Below, one piece after another: positions 36,263 to 48,200 of a stretch of DNA of 64,000 nucleotides. The DNA is from Spirometra erinaceieuropaei. Taxonomy: Eukaryota > Platyhelminthes > Cestoda > Diphyllobothriidea > Diphyllobothriidae. The stretch spans positions 467,589 to 531,588 of the forward strand of contig CACRXP010000157.1 of assembly GCA_902702965.1 (NCBI GenBank), given 5' to 3'. Positions within the stretch are counted from its first letter, which is position 1, and each line of letters opens with the position of its first letter. The notes under the pieces are model-generated. The model saw only the letters and a program-made list of their open reading frames with translations. It did not search any database and was not told the DNA's origin. Position numbers and translations under genes: made by a program.

Positions 36263-39200
36263 GCTACAACAACAACTACTACTGCCACCACCATCACTGT
36301 ATTTAATAACAATAATAATAGTACTGTTACGACTACTAAACCTACACAACCACCGCCGCAACTACCATGACTAAAAATACTTGTACTACTACCATCACTA
36401 CCATTTGTGATAGCAAAACTGCCCCTAATACTTCGGACAACGGTTCCATTCTTCCTCCTAATATTCTGACTGCGACTGGTAATTGTATTAATATTTCTTA
36501 TTGTTTTTCCTATTACAAATTTTATGTAAGCCATTGTTCCCGCAATTGCTAGCTCCCCGAGCCACTTAAAATAATTTTGCGCTCATCAGAAAGAAACTTG
36601 AACCTGTTCAGGTACTGCTAACTGCACATACCTATCCAGTTCTATGCTAATTTGACCTTGATCTTTCTGCAGGCACCTTTCCCTTCTTGTTCTACTTTGG
36701 TGGGATCCCGACGGGTCTTTAATAAATTATTATTATTACCTCGCCCCCTTTCCCTCTCCCACCCGCGTCTGCTGTCACAGGCCCGCGACGTGAGAACCTC
36801 GGCCCACTTCTCACTCATTATCCTCAAGGGTCGCCTGCACTTCGTCTACTCCGTGGGCGGCGTGACGGGGGTGCACGAGTTTGTGAATGGTCCCTCGGCG
36901 GCTAACGTGGCCGACAACAACTGGCATCGCGTCAGCTTCGGCATTGATCGCGTCAAAGGCCGCTTTATCCTCTTGCTCGACGACGCTGCGCCGGAGGTAG
37001 GTTCCCTTCCCCGGGGATGCATCAACAACCGCACCCCATATACTCTGAATGCTTTTTTAAATTACCCTTTTAAACGTCACAATCCAACAGTGGGAATAGG
37101 GATCTTTTACTGGTCTGATCTCATTCGGCCTCCTCCTAGACTAAAACCTCCGACAATATGAGGTAAGCAGAAGAAGGAACAATTACAACGTGGCAATTGG
37201 CCAGTCGAAGGTATCTCATGTATCTGGACAACGGGGCTGACACGTGGGGGGGAGGGCTCAAAACGCGAGTTTTTGTAGCCATCCGTAGACCCGGGGGTGA
37301 GATTTCACGCGTACACCGTTTATGTCGTTGTGTTTGCCTCACATATTTGATGGAGCACTGAAGAATCAGTCCTAGGTCTAAGAACTGTAGGTTTCGTTAC
37401 ATTGTGCTCGAGGCTCCCACTGCAGGTTAAACAGTTGAGTTTTCCAGGACTCACTGCTGCAAACGATCATCTTCCGTGAAGTATCCTTTAGGAAAAATCA
37501 GCCAATCAGCCTGCGCAGTATAAACTTATCTCTTCCTCTTTTTTATCCGACGCACAGCGTATTGCTACTATCTAATAGCAGTGCAGCATGTCTGCTGCAA
37601 AAATAGAAAAGGAAGGCTGACGCAATCAGCCAGTGCACACCAACCTGCGCCAGAATTAACCATGATTTCTTGATTGTGTTGCGGCTATAGAAGCGAATGT
37701 ACCTGAAAAAAACACAATCCCAGCACCACAGCCAATGCTGAAGACACCAGCAAGGCACAGTTATTTCGCGCTTGCAAGTTGGGCTGATGACGACATAGAA
37801 GCCAACATGGCCATGTTCGATGTCACTGCCTTTGTCAGCAAAAAAGTCTCGAAGACATGGGTCTTTCTGGGCCAATCGGATGATCGGACTTCATGTCCAC
37901 TGCAGGCAAAAAGGCATTCACACTTTGACCCAACCAACATGCGTTCACGACCGAGTTACTCGACAGGCTAGCACATTGTCGCGGGACTAGTAGTTAAAGG
38001 CGCCGCTCACGTGCCCTTGAAATGTCACTAAACATTTATGTCGAAAGCGATCGCCCCCCCCCCCCCCCCCAGATGGATGATCGAGTAATGTTCATGTCGA
38101 AAGTATGTAGTACTACAACTCACATAATTGGGCATGACAGAGACTGCATCGTCCCTCCGAAAGAGCTACTAGCTGGAAGTCCAGGTATCTGTTTCATTGG
38201 TGTCTCTGCTACTGCATGATACTACAAATGACACAGACGTTAATTGACTTATATACTGATGTCGGTCGCAGTTTTAGTGCTGACCATAAATACCGTGCCA
38301 TCTCAGCCGAGCACAATGTCAGTCATGTAATACTTGGCGGAGTTATTGGTTCCCTAGGCATATTTGGGGTTAACACAACAGGAATCGTATAACGGACGCT
38401 GGGCTACCCTCTGAGGACCCAGATCCCTCACAGTTGTGTTTTGAATTCACTCACGTAAGACTACGTAGGGTTATCGCCTGCCCCTCACCTCCCCATCCTT
38501 TCCTCTCCTTCATGCTCACAGTTGGTTGGCTACCGCCTGCGTCAGGAAGAAATCGACACTCTTACCTTCCACTTTGGCGGAGTAGAGAACAAATGGCGCG
38601 AAATCTACAACATTATCCGCACCTACGCACCGACCTCTCTCCCAATGGATTCAGAGAACCAACCACCCGCGATCTCGGGCTGCATCGGCGGTTTCAGTTC
38701 CCGAGCAGACAGATTTAACATTGATCTACTCAAGAAATACGACCCTGTCTTGCGCAGTTACCCCGATAACCAGCTAGTTCGGGGCTATTGCAGAGGTAGG
38801 GACTGATGCTGTTGCCTTTATCCAACCTGGTGTCCTATAAGTCGACTTAGCTCGTCGAAGGCTCCCCCCCGTGCTGGTGAAGCAGCTTTCACCTCGGGAG
38901 CTGGCATTTGCTTTTCGTCGGGCTCGGGAACAGAAAATCCCCAGTTATACAGGTGGCCTTGTCTTAACTCCCGAGGCGATTAGGGTTTTGGCTTAGAGTT
39001 GCAGTCATTGTTAGGCCTCAGTTTAAAGTTACGGTTAGGATTATGATTAGGACACTGGACTAGGTACTCTTCCTAAAATTTAATTAAATGTTATTTGCAT
39101 TACATGAAGATTTCTATTCCCGTTTAATGCCCAATATTGTCATTAGGTATCGTGCAAGACTTCGAGATCCTCATTCTGCTAGTTGCAAACCAGTAGATCT

Positions 39201-42200
39201 CACGACGACCGGGCAGCGGTTTTAGGTTGTTTTGGTTATAGTAAGCAGAATAGCTTTGTAGGCCTCGAACGAAATATTGTAAAGATGGATTTCTACGCGT
39301 TACTGTGCACGCATATTTGTGGCCTTCGTAGTAAACTATGCCAAAATGATTGTTTCGCATAAATTTTAAGTTTAGTATTTCGCAAACCGGCACCTTCATT
39401 TTAATGTCAAACTGTTCCTTTAAATGACTTAAGAACCCGTGTCCATCAACAATCGAACGACAAGCGCGCCAGGTTAGCCGGCATATATATGAACAACGAA
39501 GCGAGAAGTACCGACATGCTCTCGGCTGGCTTGGCTTCTTGTGTCGATATTTCAACCTGCTCTCCGAATTTGCATGCTATTCCTCACCCCCGTCAAAATT
39601 CTTTTATTTCCAAAACACCCTTATTTTTTCGGACTATATCCTTCGGCTTTGGCTGTGACTTGACAAACAGGCTGTTCTTGAAAGCTTTCCACTTGATTTG
39701 CAAAGCTTATCGCGCGTGAAGCACATATGCTTTCAATTATTGCTCTTATTTGATGAGAAACAAAAGCCGAACTTTGAAATTTGGTGTTAGGTTTGTATGG
39801 GCTAAGCCAATAAGGCCAAACTGAAAACTGCTTAATATTAAGTTTGCTTTAAATACCTACTGTAAACAAATGAGTAGAACTTATTGTGTATGATCCAGCC
39901 GACCTACGACCGCGAATCCTGTCTGGTGCTGATTACTACGGCTTTGCGTCTCCCCCGATCACGCTTATGTGCTGCAAATAAACAGCTTTGTTCGAGGCAT
40001 GCAAACTAAAGGGTATAAAATCTAAATTATGCCCACAAAAGACCACCTTTCCATTTGGACAATTAGTGCATTAATTTTTTTCTGCTTTTCTCTATTCAGA
40101 TGTTTTTCGTTGCACTTCTGATTACTGTTCTAATGGCGGGACCTGCTACATTTACGGCAAAAATGAATTGCGCTGCAACTGTTCTGGCACTGGATTCACA
40201 GGATCCCGCTGTGACATTCGAATCACCACCTGTCCCGACAATTACTGTCTCAACGGCGGCACATGCAAGATGATCGGTTCCAGACCCGTTTGCAGCTGTG
40301 CGAGCCCAATTTTCTATGGTGAGCGCTGTGAACTCTCGCCGTGCGACGACCCTAACTTCTGTCAGAACGGAGGCAGATGCCGCATTGTGAACAATAACGC
40401 TGTCTGCGACTGTCGGCGAACCGGTTATACGGGACCACGGTGTAGTGAGCCCGTTTGTCCCCGCGATTACTGCCGCAACAATGGTATCTGCAGGGTCAAC
40501 GAATACACAAATGAACCCTACTGTGATTGTTCCAATACCGGATACGGTGGTCCCTACTGCGATCAACGAGTCTGTGAAGCTGGCTTTTGTCGAAACAATG
40601 GTGTCTGTAGAATCGAAAATAATCGACCCGTCTGTGACTGCCGAGGTACTGGCTATGGTGGCCCCGTCTGCGACCAACCAATTTGCAGCGCCGATTATTG
40701 TCTCAACAATGGACGCTGTGTAGCGCGTGGAGACAAACCCTACTGCGACTGCAGTCAGACAGGCTTTGAGGGTCCCCGCTGTGAACAGAGTCTCTGCCGG
40801 CCAGATTTCTGTCTAAACGGTGGCATTTGCCGTTTACGTGGAGGTGTGCCCTACTGTGACTGTACCTACACTGACTATGAAGGCTCCCGTTGCGAACAAC
40901 CCATCTGTCGGCCCGGCTACTGTCACAATAACGGTGTCTGCCGGATTGAAGGCGGTCGACCCGTTTGCGATTGCCGCAACAGCGGCTACGAAGGCCCCCG
41001 CTGCGACCAACCCATCTGTCGGCCCGGCTATTGTCTCAACAACGGTGTCTGCCGAATTGAAGGCGGTCGCCCCGTCTGCGATTGTCGTAACAGTGGTTAC
41101 GGAGGCTCCCGCTGCGAACAACCCCTCTGTCAGCCTGGCTACTGTCTCAACAACGGCGTCTGTCGAATTGAAGGCGGTCGACCCGTCTGCGATTGTCGCA
41201 ACAGTGGTTACGAAGGCCCCCGCTGCGAACAACCCCTCTGTCAGCCTGGCTACTGTCTTAACAACGGTGTCTGCCGAATTGAAGGCGGTCGACCCGTCTG
41301 CGACTGTCGTAACACTGGCTACGAAGGTCCCCGCTGCGAGCAATCTATCTGTCGGCCAGGCTACTGTCTGAACAACGGACTCTGTACAATCGAAAACGGT
41401 CGACCTGTTTGCGACTGCCGCAGCACGGGACACACTGGGGAGCGCTGTGAGCAACCCATCTGCAGACCCGGTGTGTGTCAGAATAACGGTCGTTGCATCA
41501 TCTCTGCTGATGGTCCGGTCTGTGATTGTCGTGGTACGGGTTACGAGGGTCCCAACTGCGAACGTCCGCTCTGTCCTGACAATTTCTGTCTAAATGGAGG
41601 CCGATGTGTAATTCAAGGCAACCGACCCGTGTGTGAGTGCCAGCACACGCTCTTCACTGGCCAGCGTTGCGAACAGCCCATTTGCTTGCCTGGCTACTGC
41701 GAGAATGGCGGTCGCTGCACCGTCTCACCCACGCGCCAACCCATCTGCGACTGCTCAGGCACTACGTACAGCGGTGAGCGTTGTACCTACCCGCTCTGTC
41801 CACCTGGCTACTGTGCCAATGGTGGGCGATGCTTTGTACGACCCGGGTCCACACAACCGGAATGTGATTGCAGCGGTACAGGCTTTGAAGGTCAACGTTG
41901 TCAGGCCGAAATCTGCCCACCGAATTACTGTCAGAATGGCGGCCAATGTCGCATACTACCAGGTGGACAGAAGTTCTGCGAGTGCACGGGAACCGGTTAC
42001 ACTGGCTCACACTGCCAGGACCCTATTTGCAGCCCGGGGTACTGCAAAAATGGAGGCACCTGCAGGGTACAGAATGGTCGTCCATACTGCGACTGCCCGC
42101 CTCAGTACTGGGGTCCCCAGTGCAATATGGAGGTCTGCACCCCGGGCTATTGTCATCATGGTGGCATATGCTCACCCGGTGAGGACAGACGACCGCATTG

Positions 42201-45200
42201 CCGCTGTCCCGACGGTTACGACGGTGATCGATGTGAAAGGCCCAAACAGTGCCCGCCAGGCTACTGTTACTATGGCGGCATTTGCACGATGCAGGGCGGT
42301 ATTCCGCATTGTGACTGTCGCCAGACCGACTACGAGGGCCCACGCTGTGAATCACCCAAGACCTGCCCTAGTGGCTACTGTCAGAACGGCGGACGCTGCT
42401 CAGTGGTTGCAGGGACCTATGTCTGCGACTGCACCGGCACCGGATTCCGTGGTCCTCTCTGTACTGAGTCAATTGCCTGTCCGTCTGATTTCTGCCTCTA
42501 CGGTGGCATCTGCAGCGTCCTCCCCGGCGGTGACTTCAGTTGCGACTGCTCCCGAACCGGTCGATCGGGACCAAACTGCGAGGGTGGTAAGTGGATCAGC
42601 GAATCTGCATTTTCCAACATCATTGAGTCATCGGTGCTTATTGTAAAGTGGCGCTAATTAAACTGCCGGCCTCCAAGTGAGGGTAATTTAAAAAAGTAAT
42701 TGCTTTCCGGGCAAAGTGAGGGTTACCTTCAATAAGTTTGTGAAACTGCTTCGCCAACCTACCATCGAATAAACCACTCAGATAGAAACATAGAGGGTTA
42801 TTAAAATGACGATAAATCGACCCAGCAAAACTGCTGTCAATGCACGAGGTGCCTCTGCAAAAGTCTTCAAGACTCGACTTAAAAAACGTTCTATGCAGAT
42901 CAATTTGTCGAGTCATTAACTGAGGCGCAAAATTAAACTCACGTCGGTTGTGAGAAGGAAATTAAAAGCACCGGTTCCGCTGCATTCAGTTTTCGAAGGC
43001 CAGCTTGTGCAGCTGTACAACAACTTAGTATACGAAAAAAACAAGTGATTGTTATTCGAATTCCAGGTCAACTTGGAGAAGTGCATCAGTTCGTAAACGG
43101 GGATGTCTACCATATGTCCCCTCCCTGCATCAGGGCGGGCCCGGTGGCAGGGGACTTGGACGTAAATTAGTTTGCCTTGTTAATAATCTTCCGTACCCTC
43201 TATCACACTCTCTCCTCCCGCGTCCGCCAGAGCCCGGTGTTAAAGCAGATGTGAAAAGTCCAGAGATGGGGGGTAAGGCGCAGTGGTTGACATAAGTAAG
43301 TAAACCATCTACGCGTGCCACGCACGTGCCTGGTCCGTGTACGGTAGACTAGAGGTGCGGCCTTGATCTCATTTGAATGGAATGCCATATAGGCCATACT
43401 TGGGAGGGGTCGTTACTGTCTGACTCTCAGTCCCGAGAGGACCGAGCTTTCCCGTTCCCCCCGTGGGCAGTCTTCCAATCCACGGCTTTTAGCGCACCAA
43501 GAATGTTTTAAAAAGTGTCTGATTCCGTACGGGCTTGGTGGCGTGGAAAAGCAGTTCCTAGAGTAGCACGTCATGTGCACTACCCGGTAATTATTCAGGT
43601 TACTTAGACCACCACCACTCCACCCGACTGGACGGGCGACAGTTTTAAGTCACAAAATGAAAATTGAAAGGATAGAAGATGTTTTTGATAGATTAGGTAG
43701 CGTCCGTTTGATCGCAAGTACGGCATCCCAGTAATATGCGATGATGGCAATGGCTGTGGACAGCGAAAGCAGGCGCGTATTGTTCGCTAGCTGGCCCCTT
43801 GAGAAGGTGGAATAAGAACGATAGGTTTCGTGCCCATCATACTTTGCTTGGATGATTGCTCTGAACGAATCTTGTTCAGTTTGCACATCAGGACCAAGAG
43901 GCCACCCACTGAGCCAAAAAAGCAGTGCAATATCTCAGCAGTGGCCACTGTGCAGGCCGAGGAGGATACGTGTGCGCTGCAGCTGGTTGGCAAATAGGTG
44001 CTACAGCATCAAGAGGAAAGCAAAATGGCAGGTATCCATGCGTTACAGAAGACGTCAGGTAGTGTCTCCCGCTTGTAATTCCATAAAACGAGACCTGCTC
44101 ATTCATCTATCCGAAAGGCCTCAAACCAAGGCAAACTAACGAGTCGGAATCAACGTTTCTAGTCAACATGGATCGACCACGCTGTCATTTCAAAAATTAG
44201 CGAAAATGTAAACCCTTTAACAGTCGAGGGAACTCAGGCCTCCATTCCGCATATTCAAACCCAAGACCAACTGTCTGGATGCTAACGTACCATGGAGCCG
44301 GATCCTCCAGTCTTGTCTTCACTCTCACGTTCTCTCTTCCCTCTTCCACGCTCCACTCGACTATCCGAACCTGTCAGCCTGCTATTTATAAGATTTATCT
44401 TTATGCAATAGAGCGTGAAGGGAAATCCCTGAAAATCCTGACTCTCTTCTTCTCCTTCCTAACTGTAGATACTAACGGAGTTTACATTGACTACGATAAA
44501 ACTGGCTACCTGGTGTATAACCTGGTACCACCGCTGCAAACCACCGAGGACAATGTGACCGTCGGCTTCAAGACCTACTTCCAGACTGGTACAATTCTGG
44601 ACTTCCTCACCTCAGAAGGAAAGTACTGGAGCGTGAAAGTGGTGAGTTTTGAGTGCATGTGCTACTTTATTACGTGAGGGTTGCAGTCGCGGGCATGGCT
44701 GAGACTTCGGCTGTTTCGTCCTGCCTTTAAGCTACAGCGTAGTATTCTGACTCGAGTACGCGGTTCGGCTGGCAGAAAGGTAAGGTCAGTTGCAGAAAAA
44801 CTGGTGCCGAATTCAAACCTGAGTTTCTTTCGCCATGGGGTTGAGCAGGTCTGAAGTACAACGGTAAATCAACCAGAAAGTCTTACTTTGCAAATGTTAC
44901 CGACAGAAGCGAACTTGTCACGTGAATCTAGGCTGGTATACTTCTTCCGACGGCTGGCGTATGTACACCTTCGAGAGCAGTGAACGCGATTCTGATTGGC
45001 GAGAGCACGGTAACTGACTTAAAATCAATACTTCGTCAGTTACGGAATTCAGAAGCAAAAAGTCCGCTTTATGAGACTGCCATGTGCCGGCACGTGTAAG
45101 TTGGGAGAAAGTCCTGAGCACCTTTCGTGGCCACATTCGCCGAGTGAAAGGCTGTTGTATATAAAGCATTTTTTGCCTGTAGTTCTCACTCAGAAGGCCG

Positions 45201-48200
45201 TTTTTCTGTTTTGGTTTGTCGTAGCGCGATGGACGGCTGGTGATGGACGTGAATGGGGCTGAGTATAGCTATCGACCATTGGTCAACGACGGAGCCTATC
45301 ATCTTGTGAACATCGAACGTCGAGGGGACAGCATGGTGGTCACTCTTGACAACAGCGAGATGGTCAGCCTACCCATGAGCAGTAAGTTCGCAGGAGTATT
45401 TTTTCATTGTAACCACATTAAATACTTTATAGCGGTCCATGTAGGGTATGCACGGAATCTGTAGAAATATGCTTCTCGTCAGTCGCACACATATTTCGAG
45501 TTGTGGCAAGTGTCCTAAGCTTTCCGCTAACCTTCTTATTGGATAGCTGTCGAAGGCGCGCAGACTATGCGCACACAAATCTGCTCAAAATGGGATAATC
45601 GTCCATCCGTACAATTCTGAAGCTCTTATTTATCCACCGGCATTATCTGAGCACTTTGGCTCCGCGAGGGTCTGCTTCGAGCGTGTTGCAGCAAGGGACT
45701 GGTGTCCAAGACGGACCAAGGTTATTAAATATACACCATTTCTACTGAAGTCGAATAAGTAGTGTTGGTTTGCGTTCTCGCACTTTCGTCCCCTGCACTG
45801 AAGCAGTGTAATTCTGGAACTCGGAGCCGAAGCAGAAGGCCGGATAACTTTTTGGGCGCGTAGGGTTAACCAGACGATTTACTTGAGCAACAAGTTAGTC
45901 TCCAAAATTAGTGCGGTTCTGGCCACAATGCTAGCATATTAGCATCCAGCTGAACTTCCAACCCAATGGCCTAGGTTCCTTTTAGTCCCATGTAACTTAT
46001 CCTCATAAAGTTGCAATCGAACTTTCATCAATTATGGCATTTGGAAAATCTGAAGGACATTTATAAAAATAATAGGGCGATATGCGGATAAATTTACTGA
46101 GATATAAATCAGTTGATAGTCCTAAGAGGAGTTGTATGCCATCAAGGCAAACTCATAAGCAAGAATAGGCGCTAGCCAACCCATTGGTTCGGAAACAAAT
46201 AACTTCTAAATCCTTGGCAACTTCAACGACCAGGTAGTCATCTAGCAGGCGGAACTCGACCAAGAGGCGGTATTGAAAAAAGAGCGAATAAATTCATATA
46301 GCTCTCTTTAGGCCTCATTGTTCTTTTATTCAGCCACGTCCTCCCCCCGAATCACAAGAACACAGGTGCTATATCTATGATCCATTAAATAGATCGCGTT
46401 TAGATTATCCACGCCGTGCGCCCGCGATTGGATTTCTGTTTAAAGTGTGGAATAGACTAATTCCTAACCAGAGCAGTCTCAATTTGTCCTGCTACTGCGT
46501 CAACGACTACAATCCAACTTTTGCACTACCTTCAAATGGAGATATAAATTGATGCTTAGACATTTCGGAAAGCACCTTATGCCGCACCGACGTTTTCGCC
46601 AAGGAGCGGTATTATCCCCTTCTGTCCATGCGACAAGTCTCGGTGCAATTTCCTGCGGAGCTCCAAAACGCAACGAGGCTAGCAGGTCCGTAACGCGGTC
46701 GGTGAGTATATTCTAACATAGTATACCCCTTCACAATCGGCAGGAGAATGAGCCCGTGACTAAGTGGTTAGAGCAATAGACTAATAACCAAAAAGGCTTC
46801 AAGGGCTGCAAGTCTGAGATTGGTGTGGCTGGCTGAGGAAGGTTAACAAACTAGAGATGGCCATCCCATCTTTCCACGTTGCTGTCTATGAGTGAGTTAC
46901 TTGATTCAGGGTTCACGGGACCTCACTATATTAACAGATACAATGACCCCTCTAACCAACGTTCGGTACAGTTTTAGTCCAAGTAAGTTTTCACTCGGGA
47001 AGCGCGCTGGCCGGCGAGCCAGGCGGATGGGCCATCATCAAGTCAACATCTAACGCGGGTGATGAAATGTTGGCAAGTAACGACTTGCAAACCGGCCACC
47101 AAGCCATTAGCCCACCAGAGGACAACCTTCCCAGTGGAGGAGAGGAGCCGTTAATTGCCATGGGTGTGCAGTAGCATAGCGACTGCACTCGATAAATACT
47201 GCAAATTCCAGTGCAGTGAATTACCCGTATCTGATACTGTCCCTCATGAAGGGTTCGAGTGTGGCTTCTAAATCTCAGATGAATAAAGTTTGTGTTCCAG
47301 CGATCGCATCTACGTCTTCCCAGTTACTTCATAAACCTCACATTTTCGCCCGTATAAGCAATCTCCTCCTGCTTAAACCAATTTATTTCGTTCACTCGAC
47401 TGACCCAACTATTTGACCATACGATAGCTCGATCGTCGTTACCAACGATGTCTACTGTGTGCTCCATAGCAGAGTCAAAGCACGGAATATACACCATTTC
47501 GAACTTAATAACAATAATATACTTTCTGTTTGACCTATGTACGATTTACCTTCCTGAAACGTCCTCTTGTTCATATCCATAGACATTATTAACCTCCGCG
47601 ACGGTAGCATCACTTATTCCACCCTCTACGTGGGCGCAAACAACAAGAAGTCCAACATTTTCCGCGGTGCCATCGGTGGTGAGTTTTCAAACCTTACCTT
47701 CTCTGGCCATCTGCTTCCTATAGGCTTCGCCATTTGTTAGTTATCCTCTAAAAACGGTTCCTCTTCCCTCCCCCTCCCCCATCCATCGCTTAGGTCTCTA
47801 CTGGAACGGTCGATATCCCATTGATGAGGCAAAAGGTGGCCTACAGGTCGTCACTGGCGAAGTAGTCTACGTTTTCCTACCTTCCTTTATGCTGCCTGAC
47901 AGGAAACCCGTGATTGAATGCCCACCAGACTTCTGCTTCAACGGTGGCATTTGCTACGTGGACAAATTTGAACTCAAGTGCGACTGCCGCGGCAGCGGTT
48001 GGCACGGTCCGAGGTGTGAAAGGCGTAAGTAGCCCTCCTCTAAGCCCCCTCCCCCATTTATTCGTCGACTGCTCATAACCCATAGCTGTCCCCGCTCTTG
48101 CATCCTCCTTGATTTGAAATATAGGCCTACTTGAGTGTTCAATAGCATCTAGTGGGTCTCCAGAACGGGTGGGTCCACTGGGAAGACTAGGAGAGGTAAA

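Noticed and set aside
36043..36534. Poly-Tyr, poly-Thr, poly-Ser and poly-Val frames
   Set aside because: All arise from translating the CTA microsatellite in different frames.
37543..37875. Small membrane protein on the minus strand
   Set aside because: Hydrophobic composition alone; no splice sites, no family motif and AT-rich intron context.
39124..39555. 143-codon minus frame as a gene
   Set aside because: No family resemblance or supporting splice sites; an isolated frame in an intron.
40096..41454. Long minus-strand frames (40096-40677 and 40834-41454) opposite the EGF exon
   Set aside because: They are mirror images of the repetitive EGF codons (Val/Ala/Thr-rich, periodic). The plus strand has 22 recognisable EGFs with splice sites, so the minus frames are shadows.
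41633..42646. 337-codon plus-strand frame overlapping the EGF exon
   Set aside because: It is another frame of the same EGF exon, rich in Ala and Arg, with no domain of its own.
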